DNA from: HLUCCA09 sp038745585
GTDB taxonomy: Bacteria; Pseudomonadota; Alphaproteobacteria; Rhodobacterales; Rhodobacteraceae
Assembly (NCBI GenBank): GCA_038745585.1
Contig: JBCDLH010000005.1
Location: forward strand, 186,001 to 250,000
Length of the DNA: 64,000 bases
Direction: 5' to 3'
Shown here: positions 52,444 to 61,809 of the stretch, one piece after another
Numbering within the stretch: position 1 is the stretch's first letter
Layout: every line of letters begins with the position of its first letter
Program-made: the position numbers and the translations under genes
The notes under the pieces: generated by a model
Told to the model about the DNA's origin: nothing
What the model saw: only the letters and a program-made list of their open reading frames with translations
Databases searched by the model: none

Positions 52444-54482
52444 TCAGCCGCCGACAGAGTGACGCCGCCGTTCAGCTGGCGCGTCCGCGACGTTTCGACC
52501 GCGTCCACCTCGCGGGCCGGCACGTAGTAATCGCGGTCATAGTTGAAGGTATGCGCAATGCCATAGACGATCGAGGCGAGCAGGCTGATAAGGGCCAGCC
52601 AATAGATGTGCCAGACGAGCGCGAAGCCCATCACCGTCAGTAGAGCCGAGATCACGATGCCGGTCGCGGTGTAGCGCGGCATGTGGATCGGCATATAGCC
52701 TTCGGTCCGGCGCCCATAGCCGTTGCGCTTCATGTGATCCCAAGCGTCGAGCTCATAGACACGCGGCGTGAAGGCGAAGTTGTAATAGGGCGGCGGCGAC
52801 GAGGTTGACCATTCTAGCGTGCGGCCGTCCCACGGATCGCCCGTCGTGTCGCGCAATTCCTCGCGCTTCACGATGGAGACGCCGACTTGGATCAGGAAGG
52901 CCACGATGCCGACCGCAACAAAGAGTGCACCCACAAGGGCCACGTTAAAGTAGATCGCATAGGCGGTGTCTTCGAATTGGCTGAGCCGCCGCGTGACGCC
53001 CATCAGCCCGAGCACATAAAGCGGCATGAAGGCGAGGTAGAAGCCGATCAGCCAGCACCAGAAGCTGACCTTGCCCCACCCCTCGACGAGGCGAAAACCA
53101 AACGCCTTGGGGAACCAATAGACCAACGCTGCAAAGAGCCCGAAGACGACCCCGCCAATGATCGCGTTGTGGAAATGCGCGATCAGGAACAACGAATTGT
53201 GGAGGACGTAATCGGCGGGCGGCACAGCAAGGAGCACGCCCGTCATCCCGCCGATGGTGAAGGTCACCATAAAGCCCAGCGTCCAAAGCATTGGCGTCGT
53301 AAAGCGGATGCGGCCCTTGTACATGGTAAAGAGCCAGTTAAAGAGCTTCGCGCCCGTCGGGATCGAGATGATCATCGTCGTGATCCCAAAGAACGAGTTG
53401 ACACTCGCGCCCGCGCCCATCGTGAAGAAGTGGTGGAGCCACACGATGTAGCTGAGGATCATGATAACGCAGGTGGCATAGACCATCGAGGTGTAGCCGA
53501 AGAGGCGTTTGCCCGAAAAGGTCGGCACGATCTCGGAATAAACCCCGAAGATCGGCAAAATGAGGATGTAGACCTCCGGATGCCCCCAGATCCAGATGAG
53601 GTTGACATACATCATCGGGTTGCCGCCGAGTTCGGAGACGAAGAAATTTGTGCCCAGATAGCGGTCGGCGGTCAGCAGGGCCAAGGTTGCCGAAAGGACC
53701 GGGAAGGTCGCCACGATCAGCACGTTGGCGCAGAGCGACGTCCAGGTGAAGACTGGCAACTTCATCCAGGTCATGCCGGGTGCCCGCATCTTGACGACGG
53801 TCACGATCATATTGATCCCGCTGAGTGTCGTCCCGATCCCGGCGATGTTGAGCGCCCAGAGATAGTAATCCATGCCGACAGTGGGGCTAAACTCGGCCCC
53901 CGAAAGCGGCGGATAGGCCAGCCAGCCGGTGGTCGAGAACTCGCCCACAAAGAGCGAGATCATCACGAGGATTGCACCGGACGCCGTCAGCCAAAAGCTG
54001 AAATTGTTCAGAAACGGAAACGCTACGTCGCGCGCGCCGATCTGCAGCGGCATCACGTAGTTCATGAGGCCAACCACAAGCGGCATGGCCACGAAGAAGA
54101 TCATGATCGTGCCGTGCGCGGTAAAGATCTGGTCGTAGTGGTGGGCGTTGAGAAAGCCCTCGCCCCCCGACGCCGCCATGGCCTGTTGGATGCGCATCAA
54201 AAGCGCGTCGGCAAAGCCGCGCAGCAGCATCACGATCCCGAGGATCACATACATGATCCCGATCTTCTTGTGATCGACGGAGGTGAGCCACTCGCGCCAG
54301 AGATAGCCCCAGAGCCGGTAATAGGTCAGCGCGGCGAGCACCGCCGTCCCAAGGATGCAGACGACGATAAAGGTGTAGAAGATGACGGGTTCGTAGAACG
54401 GAAAGATGTTCCAGTTGAGCTTGCCCCAAAAGGGATGAATGTCTGCGGCGTAGGACGAATGGGTATCTGTAGAACTGGCCAT
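52440..54482 (-). CDS. cyoB: cytochrome bo ubiquinol oxidase subunit I (CyoB)
   Basis: 680 aa, the extended 15-helix form of bo-type subunit I. Catalytic landmarks: FTAHGTIMIFFVAMP (low-spin haem His), WGHPEVYILILP (CuB His and cross-linked Tyr), WLHHFFTMGAG (CuB His pair) and the haem ligands in HNSLFLIAHFHNAIIGG. Reduces oxygen to water with quinol electrons and pumps protons. Precedes cyoC with a 4-bp overlap. Confidence 0.97.
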   Translation of the reverse strand: MASSTDTHSSYAADIHPFWGKLNWNIFPFYEPVIFYTFIVVCILGTAVLAALTYYRLWGYLWREWLTSVDHKKIGIMYVILGIVMLLRGFADALLMRIQQAMAASGGEGFLNAHHYDQIFTAHGTIMIFFVAMPLVVGLMNYVMPLQIGARDVAFPFLNNFSFWLTASGAILVMISLFVGEFSTTGWLAYPPLSGAEFSPTVGMDYYLWALNIAGIGTTLSGINMIVTVVKMRAPGMTWMKLPVFTWTSLCANVLIVATFPVLSATLALLTADRYLGTNFFVSELGGNPMMYVNLIWIWGHPEVYILILPIFGVYSEIVPTFSGKRLFGYTSMVYATCVIMILSYIVWLHHFFTMGAGASVNSFFGITTMIISIPTGAKLFNWLFTMYKGRIRFTTPMLWTLGFMVTFTIGGMTGVLLAVPPADYVLHNSLFLIAHFHNAIIGGVVFGLFAALVYWFPKAFGFRLVEGWGKVSFWCWLIGFYLAFMPLYVLGLMGVTRRLSQFEDTAYAIYFNVALVGALFVAVGIVAFLIQVGVSIVKREELRDTTGDPWDGRTLEWSTSSPPPYYNFAFTPRVYELDAWDHMKRNGYGRRTEGYMPIHMPRYTATGIVISALLTVMGFALVWHIYWLALISLLASIVYGIAHTFNYDRDYYVPAREVDAVETSRTRQLNGGVTLSAAE

Positions 54483-54488
54483 GCCGGG

Positions 54489-55595
54489 TTAGTTCGCTCC
54501 TTCGCGCGGGTCGCGGGCCTCAGGCAGCAAGGCTTGCCGGAACGCCGCGGCCAAAGTCTCGTCGTGGCGCAAGCGCGGGTTCGGCTTTACGAGCGCCAAG
54601 ATCACGCCCGGGTCGTCGGCTGCGCAGATCCCCGCGAAGAGTTCGCGGTTCCAAAGGCCGTCGAGCCCGCCACCGCCGAGCGCGTCCACCATCATCATGT
54701 CGTTCTGACATAGCCGGTCTTCGCCCACGCAAAGGTTGACGATCCGGTCCCAAAGACCCTCCTCGACGCGCTCGAAATAGCGCACGGGCGCGTCGATGCT
54801 GGGCTGTTCGACATCGAGAAACATCGGCCGGTCGAGGATGCCCTCGCCCCCGGCACGGACCCTATCGACCCAGGCGTCAAAGCCCGCCTCATCGACCGCT
54901 TTGAGGTCAAAGCGCATATGGGAAAAGCCCGCGCCGCTGTAATTGGCCGAAAAGCCGTCATAGGTGCCGGGCGCGTTCATAACGGCGTTGAGCTCGGTCT
55001 GCATGCCCGGCATGCCATAGATCATGCCCGCCATCGCCGGCACGTAGAACGCGTTCATCACCGTCGTCGACGTGATGTGCCATTCGACCGGCCGGTCGAC
55101 GATGACAGCCACTTCGTTGACCGTCGCGATCCCCTGCTCGGGATAGAGGAACATCCATTTCCAATCCATCGCAACGGCCTGGATCGTCAAAGGCTCGACA
55201 TCCGGGTCGACAGCTTGGGTCGCGGAAATGCGTGTGAGGTCGTCGTATGGATTGAGCCGGTGCGTGGCGACCCAGGTCAGCCCAGCAAGGCAAATGATGA
55301 TCGCCAGCGGCACAGACCAGATGACGATTTCAAGGCTGATCGAGTGGTCCCAATCGGGCTCATAGCTCGCCGACGTGTTCGATGCCCGGTAGTAAAACGC
55401 AAAGAAGAGCGTCAGCAGGATCACAGGGATGATCACGATCAGCATCAGGATCGTGGCGTAGACGATCAAGTCGCTTTGTTGCGAGGCAACGTCGCCCGAT
55501 GGATCCATGACGACCAGGTTGCAGCCCGGCAGAAGGCAGAGCAGCAAAAAAGCACAAAGAAGGCTCAGAGTCCGCATCGCAGCATGCAATCGCAT
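54489..55595 (-). CDS. cyoA: cytochrome bo ubiquinol oxidase subunit II (CyoA)
   Basis: 368 aa. Lipoprotein signal MRLHAAMRTLSLLCAFLLLC with lipobox LPGC (Cys25, the same position as I recall for E. coli CyoA), two membrane helices and a periplasmic cupredoxin domain (VEWHITSTTVMNAFYVPAMA) lacking the CuA ligands, as expected for a quinol oxidase. The start at 55595 is chosen for that match; ATG 55577 is an alternative. First gene of cyoABCD-SURF1. Confidence 0.93.
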   Translation of the reverse strand: MRLHAAMRTLSLLCAFLLLCLLPGCNLVVMDPSGDVASQQSDLIVYATILMLIVIIPVILLTLFFAFYYRASNTSASYEPDWDHSISLEIVIWSVPLAIIICLAGLTWVATHRLNPYDDLTRISATQAVDPDVEPLTIQAVAMDWKWMFLYPEQGIATVNEVAVIVDRPVEWHITSTTVMNAFYVPAMAGMIYGMPGMQTELNAVMNAPGTYDGFSANYSGAGFSHMRFDLKAVDEAGFDAWVDRVRAGGEGILDRPMFLDVEQPSIDAPVRYFERVEEGLWDRIVNLCVGEDRLCQNDMMMVDALGGGGLDGLWNRELFAGICAADDPGVILALVKPNPRLRHDETLAAAFRQALLPEARDPREGAN

Positions 55596-55650
55596 CTTCG
55601 GAGGCTGCACGTATTGCGGTACCGTAGGGTGCCCGGCGACACGGCGAAGA

Positions 55651-55668
55651 TGAAATACGCCCATTTCA
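55651..55668. promoter_or_regulatory. inverted repeat in the cyoA/MFS divergent promoter region
   Basis: TGAAAT-N6-ATTTCA (55651-55668) lies 56 bp upstream of cyoA and 121 bp before the divergent MFS gene. Looks like a dimer operator site; the regulator is unknown. A second, long-range 8-bp pair GTTGCAGG/CCTGCAAC flanks 55718-55759. Confidence 0.4.
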
Positions 55669-55788
55669 CGGTTAGTGATTCAGTGACGCCCAAGGTACAC
55701 GTGATACGGTCTGCCGCGTTGCAGGAAAACGTCGCACCCGTCAGGCTGAGACCTGCAACGTCGCGTGGGCAAGCGGGAAACAAAGAAC

Positions 55789-57108
55789 ATGGCGGATACT
55801 CAAAGCGTCGGCGCCGCAGCCCCTTCCCAGGCCCAATCTAAGTCCCTGTCTCAGTCCGCGGCCCAGTCGCACCACCAAAGCGTGACGATTGATGAGGTTG
55901 TGACCACCGTGATCATGTCGCGGGTCACCGACTTTTTCGGTTTCTTTGTCTATGCCATTGCCTCAGCACTCGTTTTTCCGCAGCTTTTCTTTCCCTTTCT
56001 CGACCCGGTCCGCGGGACGATGGCGGCCTTTACCCTTTTCGCGTTGGCCTTTGTGGTCCGGCCCTTTGCGAGCATCGCCGGGCGCTGGGTCCAGTCGAAG
56101 ATCGGCAAGATCGGCAAGGTTTCCCTAGCGCTCTTGATCCTCGGCACGGCGACTGTCGCGATCGGTCTTTTGCCCGGCTACGAACAGATCGGCTGGCTTG
56201 CACCGACGCTTCTGGCCGCGCTGCGTATCTTGCAGGGGATCGGCCTCGGCGGTGCCTGGGATGGGATTACATTACAGCTTCAGAACGCCGCGCCGCCCGG
56301 CCGCAAAGGCGTCTATGCAATGGTGCCACAGCTCGGCGGCCCGATCGGGTTTATCGTGGCGGCCGCGCTCTTTTATGTGCTGACGGGGTTTCTGACGGCC
56401 GAAGAGTTTATGCAGTACGGCTGGCGGTTTGCCTTCTTTGCCGTCCTAGCCGTGAACGTGGTGTCGCTCTTCGCACGCATCCGTCTCTTGCAGGCTGATT
56501 TCGGCGCCGACGAGAGCACGTTCAAATCCGCGCCTTATCTTGAGACGATCCGAACGCAATACCGGCCGATCCTGCTGTCGACGATGGTCCCGCTGGCCAG
56601 TTATGCGCTCTTTCACATGGTGACGGTCTTTCCGCTGGCCTATGCTGTGCTCTACACCGAACAGCCCATCGAGGAGATCATCCTCCTCCAGCTGTGCGGC
56701 GGCGTACTGGCGATCTTGACGGCGATCGCCTCGGGCGTGCTGGCCGACCGCTACCACAAGAGCGCGGTTCTCTGGGCCAGCATCACGCTCATCGCATGTC
56801 TCAGCCTGACGTTGCCGCTTCTGCCAACCGCGCCGGGGATCTACATCATCGGCGGCTTTGCCGTTCTGGGCTTGGCCCATGGGCAAGCCAGCGCCATCGT
56901 GCCCAACAGATACCCGCCGCGATACCGCTATTCGGGCACCGCCCTGTCGACAAACCTCTCTTGGATCGTCGGCGCGGCCTTTGCGCCGCTGGTCGGTCTG
57001 ACATTGACTGCGTGGTACGGCCTCGGGGCAGCCTCGCTCTATCTGCTGTCTGGCGTTCTGGTCACGGCAACAGCGCTCGTCCTCCTGCGGAAGATAAAGC
57101 GCCACTGA
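55789..57108 (+). CDS. MFS transporter (MHS-like), divergent from cyo
   Basis: 439 aa with twelve predicted helices; about 30 Gln/Ser-rich residues precede the first. The motif FVVRPFASIAGRWVQSKIGK and RILQGIGLGGAWDGITLQL resemble the metabolite:H+ symporter group. From memory, MFS genes of this kind are often found divergent from cyoA in alphaproteobacteria, with unknown role. ATG at 55789; the longer frame to 55765 is less likely. Confidence 0.88.
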   Translation: MADTQSVGAAAPSQAQSKSLSQSAAQSHHQSVTIDEVVTTVIMSRVTDFFGFFVYAIASALVFPQLFFPFLDPVRGTMAAFTLFALAFVVRPFASIAGRWVQSKIGKIGKVSLALLILGTATVAIGLLPGYEQIGWLAPTLLAALRILQGIGLGGAWDGITLQLQNAAPPGRKGVYAMVPQLGGPIGFIVAAALFYVLTGFLTAEEFMQYGWRFAFFAVLAVNVVSLFARIRLLQADFGADESTFKSAPYLETIRTQYRPILLSTMVPLASYALFHMVTVFPLAYAVLYTEQPIEEIILLQLCGGVLAILTAIASGVLADRYHKSAVLWASITLIACLSLTLPLLPTAPGIYIIGGFAVLGLAHGQASAIVPNRYPPRYRYSGTALSTNLSWIVGAAFAPLVGLTLTAWYGLGAASLYLLSGVLVTATALVLLRKIKRH

Positions 57109-57276
57109 GCCACACGCGCCCGAACTGGGGCTGCACTTGGGCGCCGAAACCAGAATGGACAACGCCCGAATGCAGTGCACGGTGGGGTGCGCGCCGGCCG
57201 ACGCCGAGACAAAGCCAGGCAGAGTTCACCGCGCCTCGCGCGCTCGCCCCTATGCTCCCCTAGGCGGCGGCGCATC

Positions 57277-57702
57277 TCAGTGCGACTGAGGCGGCTCAGA
57301 TGGCGCAGCCCCCGCAGCCGCATCGTAGCACACAAAGGCGATCTTGTTGCCGTCGGGGTCGCGCACATAAGCGGCGTAGAACCCAGCGCTGTAATGCGGC
57401 CGCAGCCCCGGCGGGCCTTCATCCGATGCACCACCCGCCATGGCGATCCGATAGAGGCGGTCGATCCGCGCAGGCTCGGCCACCAGAAACGCCGTCATCG
57501 CGCCATTCCCGGCGCCGGCGGGCGCCCCGTCGAATGGAAGGCAGGCAAAAAAGCGCGGCGCGGTCTCGTCGGCCGGATCGCCCCAAGAGACGACCTGCGC
57601 ATCTGAGAAGACCTCTTCGACCCCCATCTCGGCAAAAACCGGACTGTAGAAGGCGCGCGCCTTGGCCAGGTCGCTTGTGCCGACCATCGTATATCCAATC
57701 AT
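57277..57702 (-). CDS. VOC (glyoxalase-like) family protein
   Basis: 141 aa with two beta-alpha-beta-beta-beta modules (MIGYTMVGTSDLAKARAFYS at the start, FYAAYVRDPDGNKIAFVCYD near the end, Glu replaced by the Ala-Phe-Val strand). Members bind metals or small ligands and include glyoxalases, fosfomycin-resistance enzymes and unknowns; the usual terminal Glu metal ligand is not obvious, so enzymatic activity is uncertain. Confidence 0.86.
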   Translation of the reverse strand: MIGYTMVGTSDLAKARAFYSPVFAEMGVEEVFSDAQVVSWGDPADETAPRFFACLPFDGAPAGAGNGAMTAFLVAEPARIDRLYRIAMAGGASDEGPPGLRPHYSAGFYAAYVRDPDGNKIAFVCYDAAAGAAPSEPPQSH

Positions 57703-58033
57703 CTTGTTCTGCTCTCCCGCGACGGTCGGCTCTGCGCTTGCGCCCCGCGGTTGGTGGGCGACGCGTATACGTCTCTAACCTGCAGCAAAGCCCGCAGCCA
57801 ATTGTGCTGCCCGGTAGATGCCGAAGGTCTGAAGCGGCCCCGGTCCTTGGCGGGCGCCCGGTTCGAAAACAGTTCTGTCTGTCGCCCCACCGGCGCGGGC
57901 TGCCGACGCATCCTTTGCGGTCATGGGCGCCTCGTTGCCGGCAGGGCCACCTTGGGAAAACCCGCCGCGACGAGAAAACCGAGGACCCACCGCTGCCCAA
58001 CCGCGCCCAAGCAGCCCGAGCGCACGCGCAAGC
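57703..58033. other. 331-bp stretch with no supported gene
   Basis: Upstream of the VOC gene and downstream of the predicted small-RNA terminator. Arg/Pro-rich open frames on both strands have no family resemblance. The VOC promoter must lie in its left part; no clear -35/-10 was found. Confidence 0.45.
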
Positions 58034-58062
58034 AAAAAAAAGCGCCCGCACGAGGCGGGCGC
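58034..58062 (-). terminator. Rho-independent terminator of the predicted sRNA
   Basis: Perfect 8-bp GC stem with a 5-base loop followed by T8 on the minus strand. Confidence 0.85.
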
Positions 58063-58109
58063 AAGTTATTGAGGCAGGTTTCATACAGGCAAGAAACCTA
58101 TCGAGCAGT
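58034..58109 (-). ncRNA. predicted trans-acting small RNA
   Basis: On the minus strand: promoter-like TTGGAC (58144-58139), 17-bp spacer, TATACC (58121-58116), predicted start near 58109. Then a hairpin AGGTTTC-N10-GAAACCT (58099-58076), a short single-stranded linker, and a perfect 8-bp terminator stem GCGCCCGC-CTCGT-GCGGGCGC followed by eight U (58062-58034). No convincing ORF with ribosome-binding site lies inside. This is the classic layout of a bacterial sRNA of about 75 nt; existence and size are predicted. Confidence 0.65.
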
Positions 58110-58115
58110 GACTTA

Positions 58116-58144
58116 GGTATACGCGAAGCGCTGCCGGTGTCCAA
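58116..58144 (-). promoter_or_regulatory. sigma70-like promoter of the predicted sRNA
   Basis: TTGGAC-N17-TATACC on the minus strand, 4/6 matches to each consensus hexamer or better at optimal spacing. An inverted repeat AACCT...AGGTT (58143-58164) overlaps the -35 element and could be an operator. Confidence 0.5.
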
Positions 58145-58225
58145 CCTAAAAGTTTGAAAAGGTTGAAACTGCCCCGTAACCTTGAGGGCAAAGAACACTC
58201 GAGCAGGCGGAGGTCGAGACTTGCC

Positions 58226-60040
58226 ATGAGCACCCATTCGCGCAGATCCGGGGCGCCCATTGCCGCATGGGCCGTCGCGGTGTTTCTCCCTCAAATGGCG
58301 CCAGGGGAGCCTGTGCATGGCATAGCTATGTACGGAGAGCCCGTGCTTCCACCGGATTTTGTGTCCCTCCCCTACGTCAATCCGAACGCGCCCAAGGGCG
58401 GCAGCGTCAGCTTCGCCGAGGTTGGAGGCTTCGATTCGCTCAATCCTTTCATCCTCAAGGGCGACTCCGTCTACGGCCACCGGGTCTACGGATTTGAGAG
58501 CCTGATGGGCCGGTCGTGGGACGAACCTTTCACGCTCTACGGTCTTTTGGCCGAATCGGTCGAGACACCGCCCGAGCGCAATTGGGTCGAATTCACGCTC
58601 CGCGAGAATGCGCGCTTCTCAGATGGAACCTCCGTAACACCCGAAGACGTGCTCTGGTCGTTCGAGACGCTCGGCACGCTCGGCCATCCGCGCTATCACG
58701 GCGCGTGGGACAAGGTCGAGACGGCCGAGATCATCGGGCCGCGCACCCTGCGCTTTACGTTTAGCGAGATTGACCGGGAGCTGCCGCTGATCCTGGGCCT
58801 CCGCCCCGTTCTGAAGAAGGACACCTATGCCAACCGGCCGTTCGACGAGTCCTCGCTCGAGCCGCCGATCGGCTCAGGGCCCTATACGGTCGGCAATTTC
58901 GAGCCCGGGCGGTTTCTGACCCTCGTTAAGGATCCCGATTGGTGGGGGGCCGATCTGCCGTTCAACCGCGGTCAGCACAACATCGACGAGATCCGCTACG
59001 AGTGGTTCGGCGACGGCGATGTGGCGTTTGAGGCATTCCGCGCGGGCGAAATCGACAGCGTGCGCGAGTTCAACATCGCCAAGTGGAACACGGCCTACGA
59101 CTTCCCAGCCGTGCAGGATGGCACAGTCGTAAGATCGATGATTGCACACCAACGGCCCTCGGGCATCGCCGGTTTCGTGATGAATACGCGCCGCGCGCCC
59201 TTTGACGATTGGCGGGTGCGCGATGCGATGATCCATGCCTTCAACTTCGAATTCATCAATGCTGCGATCAATGCCGGCGAGCAGCCGCGCGTGACCTCGT
59301 ATTTCTCAAACTCGGTGCTCGCGATGGCGGACGGGCCGGCCGAGGGCCGAGTGGCCGAGCTCCTCGCGCCGTTCGAAGAGGAGCTGTTGCCGGGCGCGCT
59401 CGAGGGCTACAGCTTGCCGGTCTCAGACGGGTCGGAGGCGAACCGGCGCAACACACGCGCCGCAATCGCCCTCCTCGAGGATGCAGGTTACAGCGTTCAG
59501 GACGGGGTGATGACAAGCGCTGAGGGAGTAGCGCTCGAATTCACTCTGCTCCTCCAATCGCAGGCACGCCAGCCGATCAACACCGCCGAGATCTACGTGA
59601 CGGCGCTCGAACGGATCGGTGTCGTGGCGCGGATCGAGACGATCGATGCCGCGCAGTTTCGCGAACGCGCGCAGGTCTATGATTTCGACATGACCTATTA
59701 CACCCGGCCTGTGACCCTCTCGCCCGGAAATGAGCAGATGCTGTATTGGGGCTGTGATGGTGTGACCGAGGACGGCACGCGCAATTGGATGGGCATGTGC
59801 TCGCAAGCGGCCGAGGCGATGATCAACGAGATCCTGACCGCCGAAAGCCAAGAGGATTTTCGCGCCGCCGTCCAGGCGCTCGACCGGGTGCTGACGACCG
59901 GGCGCTATGTTGTGCCGATTTGGCATTCCCCGCAATCCCGCCTGGCGCACAAGGCGTGGCTGCGGTTCCCCGAACAGACGCTGCCGATGTATGGGGATTG
60001 GATCGGCTTTCTGCCCGATATCTGGTGGGTCGAGGAGTAG
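58226..60040 (+). CDS. YejA-like ABC substrate-binding protein, family 5
   Basis: 604 aa. The N-terminal mature stretch YVNPNAPKGGSVSFAEVGGF followed by DSLNPFILKGD is diagnostic of YejA-type binding proteins, which take up peptides such as microcin C-like compounds. ATG at 58226 is 12 bases after GGAGG; the frame extends to 58154. No permease or ATPase genes adjoin it, so it is an orphan that must work with components encoded elsewhere. Its promoter region is shared head-to-head with the predicted sRNA. Confidence 0.9.
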   Translation: MSTHSRRSGAPIAAWAVAVFLPQMAPGEPVHGIAMYGEPVLPPDFVSLPYVNPNAPKGGSVSFAEVGGFDSLNPFILKGDSVYGHRVYGFESLMGRSWDEPFTLYGLLAESVETPPERNWVEFTLRENARFSDGTSVTPEDVLWSFETLGTLGHPRYHGAWDKVETAEIIGPRTLRFTFSEIDRELPLILGLRPVLKKDTYANRPFDESSLEPPIGSGPYTVGNFEPGRFLTLVKDPDWWGADLPFNRGQHNIDEIRYEWFGDGDVAFEAFRAGEIDSVREFNIAKWNTAYDFPAVQDGTVVRSMIAHQRPSGIAGFVMNTRRAPFDDWRVRDAMIHAFNFEFINAAINAGEQPRVTSYFSNSVLAMADGPAEGRVAELLAPFEEELLPGALEGYSLPVSDGSEANRRNTRAAIALLEDAGYSVQDGVMTSAEGVALEFTLLLQSQARQPINTAEIYVTALERIGVVARIETIDAAQFRERAQVYDFDMTYYTRPVTLSPGNEQMLYWGCDGVTEDGTRNWMGMCSQAAEAMINEILTAESQEDFRAAVQALDRVLTTGRYVVPIWHSPQSRLAHKAWLRFPEQTLPMYGDWIGFLPDIWWVEE

Positions 60041-60065
60041 CCCTCGGCGTTGGCTGCGGGCGGTT

Positions 60066-60120
60066 AGGCCGGGGGGCCAGCCCCCCGGACCCCCCGGGAT
60101 ATTTAACGCCCAAAGAAGGC
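60066..60120. repeat. second GGGG-hairpin/ATATTT intergenic element
   Basis: CCGGGGGG-CCAG-CCCCCCGG (60069-60088) followed by CCCCGGGATATTTAAC and AAAGAAGG, the same layout as 16881-16935. Sits between the YejA-like gene and the end of rpsI; may terminate both. Confidence 0.6.
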
Positions 60121-60185
60121 GGGCGCGCGGAAACAAAAGAGGCCACCTGTGGAAGGGCGGCCCCCTTTCTTTGACGCGCGCCGGG

Positions 60186-60695
60186 TCAGCGCTTGGAGAA
60201 TTGGAAGCTCCGGCGGGCCTTCCGGCGGCCGAACTTCTTGCGCTCGACCACGCGGCTGTCGCGAGTGAGGAACCCGGCGGCCTTCAGAGGCGCGCGCAGG
60301 GTCGGATCGTAAAGCTGCAGCGCCTTCGAGATCCCGTGCTTGACCGCACCGGCCTGTCCCGAAAGACCGCCGCCTTTGACAGTCGCCATCACATCGAACT
60401 GGTCTTCGACGCCGGCGACCTGAAACGGCTGGCGCAGGATCAGCTGTTGGACGGGGCGCGCGAAATAGGTGGCCATCTCCTTACCGTTGACGACGACCTT
60501 GCCCGAGCCCGGGCGGATCCAGACACGGGCGACCGCATCCTTCCGCTTGCCCGTCGCATAGGAACGACCGAGCGCATCGCGCACCGGCTCCCGGGGTGCG
60601 TCCTCTTCGACGAGCACGCCCGGCGCGCCGGGCTCGACACCGCCGGCGACTTCGTTCAGCTCGGCGAGTGATTTGATTTCTTCGGCCATGCTCAT
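60186..60695 (-). CDS. rpsI: 30S ribosomal protein S9
   Basis: 169 aa. The conserved S9 core (YATGKRKDAVARVWIRPGSG) ends in the basic tail ERKKFGRRKARRSFQFSKR that reaches the P-site tRNA. An N-terminal acidic extension of about 40 residues is usual in Rhodobacterales. ATG overlaps the rplM stop by 4 bp. Confidence 0.97.
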   Translation of the reverse strand: MSMAEEIKSLAELNEVAGGVEPGAPGVLVEEDAPREPVRDALGRSYATGKRKDAVARVWIRPGSGKVVVNGKEMATYFARPVQQLILRQPFQVAGVEDQFDVMATVKGGGLSGQAGAVKHGISKALQLYDPTLRAPLKAAGFLTRDSRVVERKKFGRRKARRSFQFSKR

Positions 60696-61153
60696 GCGCT
60701 CCGCGTGTTCTTCTTGTTCATCGACTTCACGTCGAGCACTTCGGGCTGCTGCGCCTCATGCGGGTGCGCAGCACCCGCATATACGCGCAAATTCGTCATC
60801 TGCTGACGGCTTAGGCGATTGCCCGGCAGCATCCGCTTGACGGCCTGCATGACGACGCGCTCGGGGAACTTGCCCTCGAGGATCTGACCCGTCGTGCGGG
60901 ACTTGATCCCGCCCGGATAGCCCGTGTGCCAGTAATTCGGCTTGTCGCGTTTCTTACCCGTGATCTGCACCTTCTCGGCGTTGATCACGATCACATTGTC
61001 GCCCATGTCCATTGAGGGCGTGAAGGTCGCCTTGTGCTTGCCGCGCAGGCGCATGGCGACGATGGAGGCGAGACGGCCGAGCACGACGCCCTCAGCGTCG
61101 ATCACGATCCATTTCTTGTCCACGTCCGCCGGGGTAGCGGAGAAGGTTTTCAT
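60692..61153 (-). CDS. rplM: 50S ribosomal protein L13
   Basis: 153 aa. Conserved blocks KWIVIDAEGVVLGRLASIVA, GDNVIVINAEKVQITGKK and VMQAVKRMLPGNRLSRQQMT identify L13. ATG at 61153; the frame continues to 61237 without similarity. First gene of the rplM-rpsI operon. Its promoter should lie in the AT-rich stretch around 61240-61310. Confidence 0.97.
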   Translation of the reverse strand: MKTFSATPADVDKKWIVIDAEGVVLGRLASIVAMRLRGKHKATFTPSMDMGDNVIVINAEKVQITGKKRDKPNYWHTGYPGGIKSRTTGQILEGKFPERVVMQAVKRMLPGNRLSRQQMTNLRVYAGAAHPHEAQQPEVLDVKSMNKKNTRSA

Positions 61154-61328
61154 ATCGGTCCTGTGAAGTTGGGGCGCGGCAGACTCCGCGCTGGAAACGC
61201 AATGCCGCGGTTCTACGCGTTGCGCGTGTCGCGTCAAGTGACTTCACAAAGGAATAAGTATGTGAAATCAGCATCATACAATTACGGTATTAATGTACCT
61301 CACCTCAGCGCCATGAAATCGCGCCCTT

Positions 61329-61751
61329 TCACCGCGCCGGCGGGATGGAGTAGGTCAGGCTGGCGCGGGCCACGGCGCCCGTTACACCTTCGGCGTGGAC
61401 GAGCGTATCTCCCACCGCGAGCGCCTTGCCGAGCTTTAGCAGCCGCGCGGTACAGACGAGCTGGGCTCCCGAGGGCGGCTTGCGCATAAAGTCGATCGCG
61501 CAATTCGTCGTGACGGCGAGCGCCACCGGTCCGATATGAGACAGGATCGCCAGATACATCCCGACATCGACCAGGGCAAAGAGCGTCGGCCCGGAGACCG
61601 TGCCCCCTGGGCGCAGATGCCGCTCTGACGTGTTGAGGGCGACACGCAATCGATCCTCCGCCGCCTCCAACACGGTGAAGTCGTCGGCAACCTCGGGAAA
61701 CGTCTCGGCGAGAAAGCCCTGCAAGGCCGGCACATCCATCTTCAGTGTCAT
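61329..61751 (-). CDS. PaaI-family thioesterase
   Basis: 140 aa hotdog-fold thioesterase. GGTVSGPTLFALVDVGMYLA is the active-site helix region, followed by the beta strands LAVTTNCAIDFMRKPPSG typical of the PaaI/uncharacterised thioesterase subgroup. GGGGTAGGG precedes the ATG at 61751. Divergent from the enoyl-CoA hydratase-like gene with 58 bp between starts, so both may share control. Likely hydrolyses an acyl-CoA; which one is unknown. Confidence 0.9.
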   Translation of the reverse strand: MTLKMDVPALQGFLAETFPEVADDFTVLEAAEDRLRVALNTSERHLRPGGTVSGPTLFALVDVGMYLAILSHIGPVALAVTTNCAIDFMRKPPSGAQLVCTARLLKLGKALAVGDTLVHAEGVTGAVARASLTYSIPPAR

Positions 61752-61809
61752 CCCTACCCCTTCCACGCGTGTTGCGGCATAGAGGCCCCAAAGCGCGGAG
61801 GAGAGCAAG

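Noticed and set aside
52887..54713. 608-codon frame opposite cyoB
   Set aside because: Shadow of a strongly conserved oxidase gene; charged low-complexity peptide.
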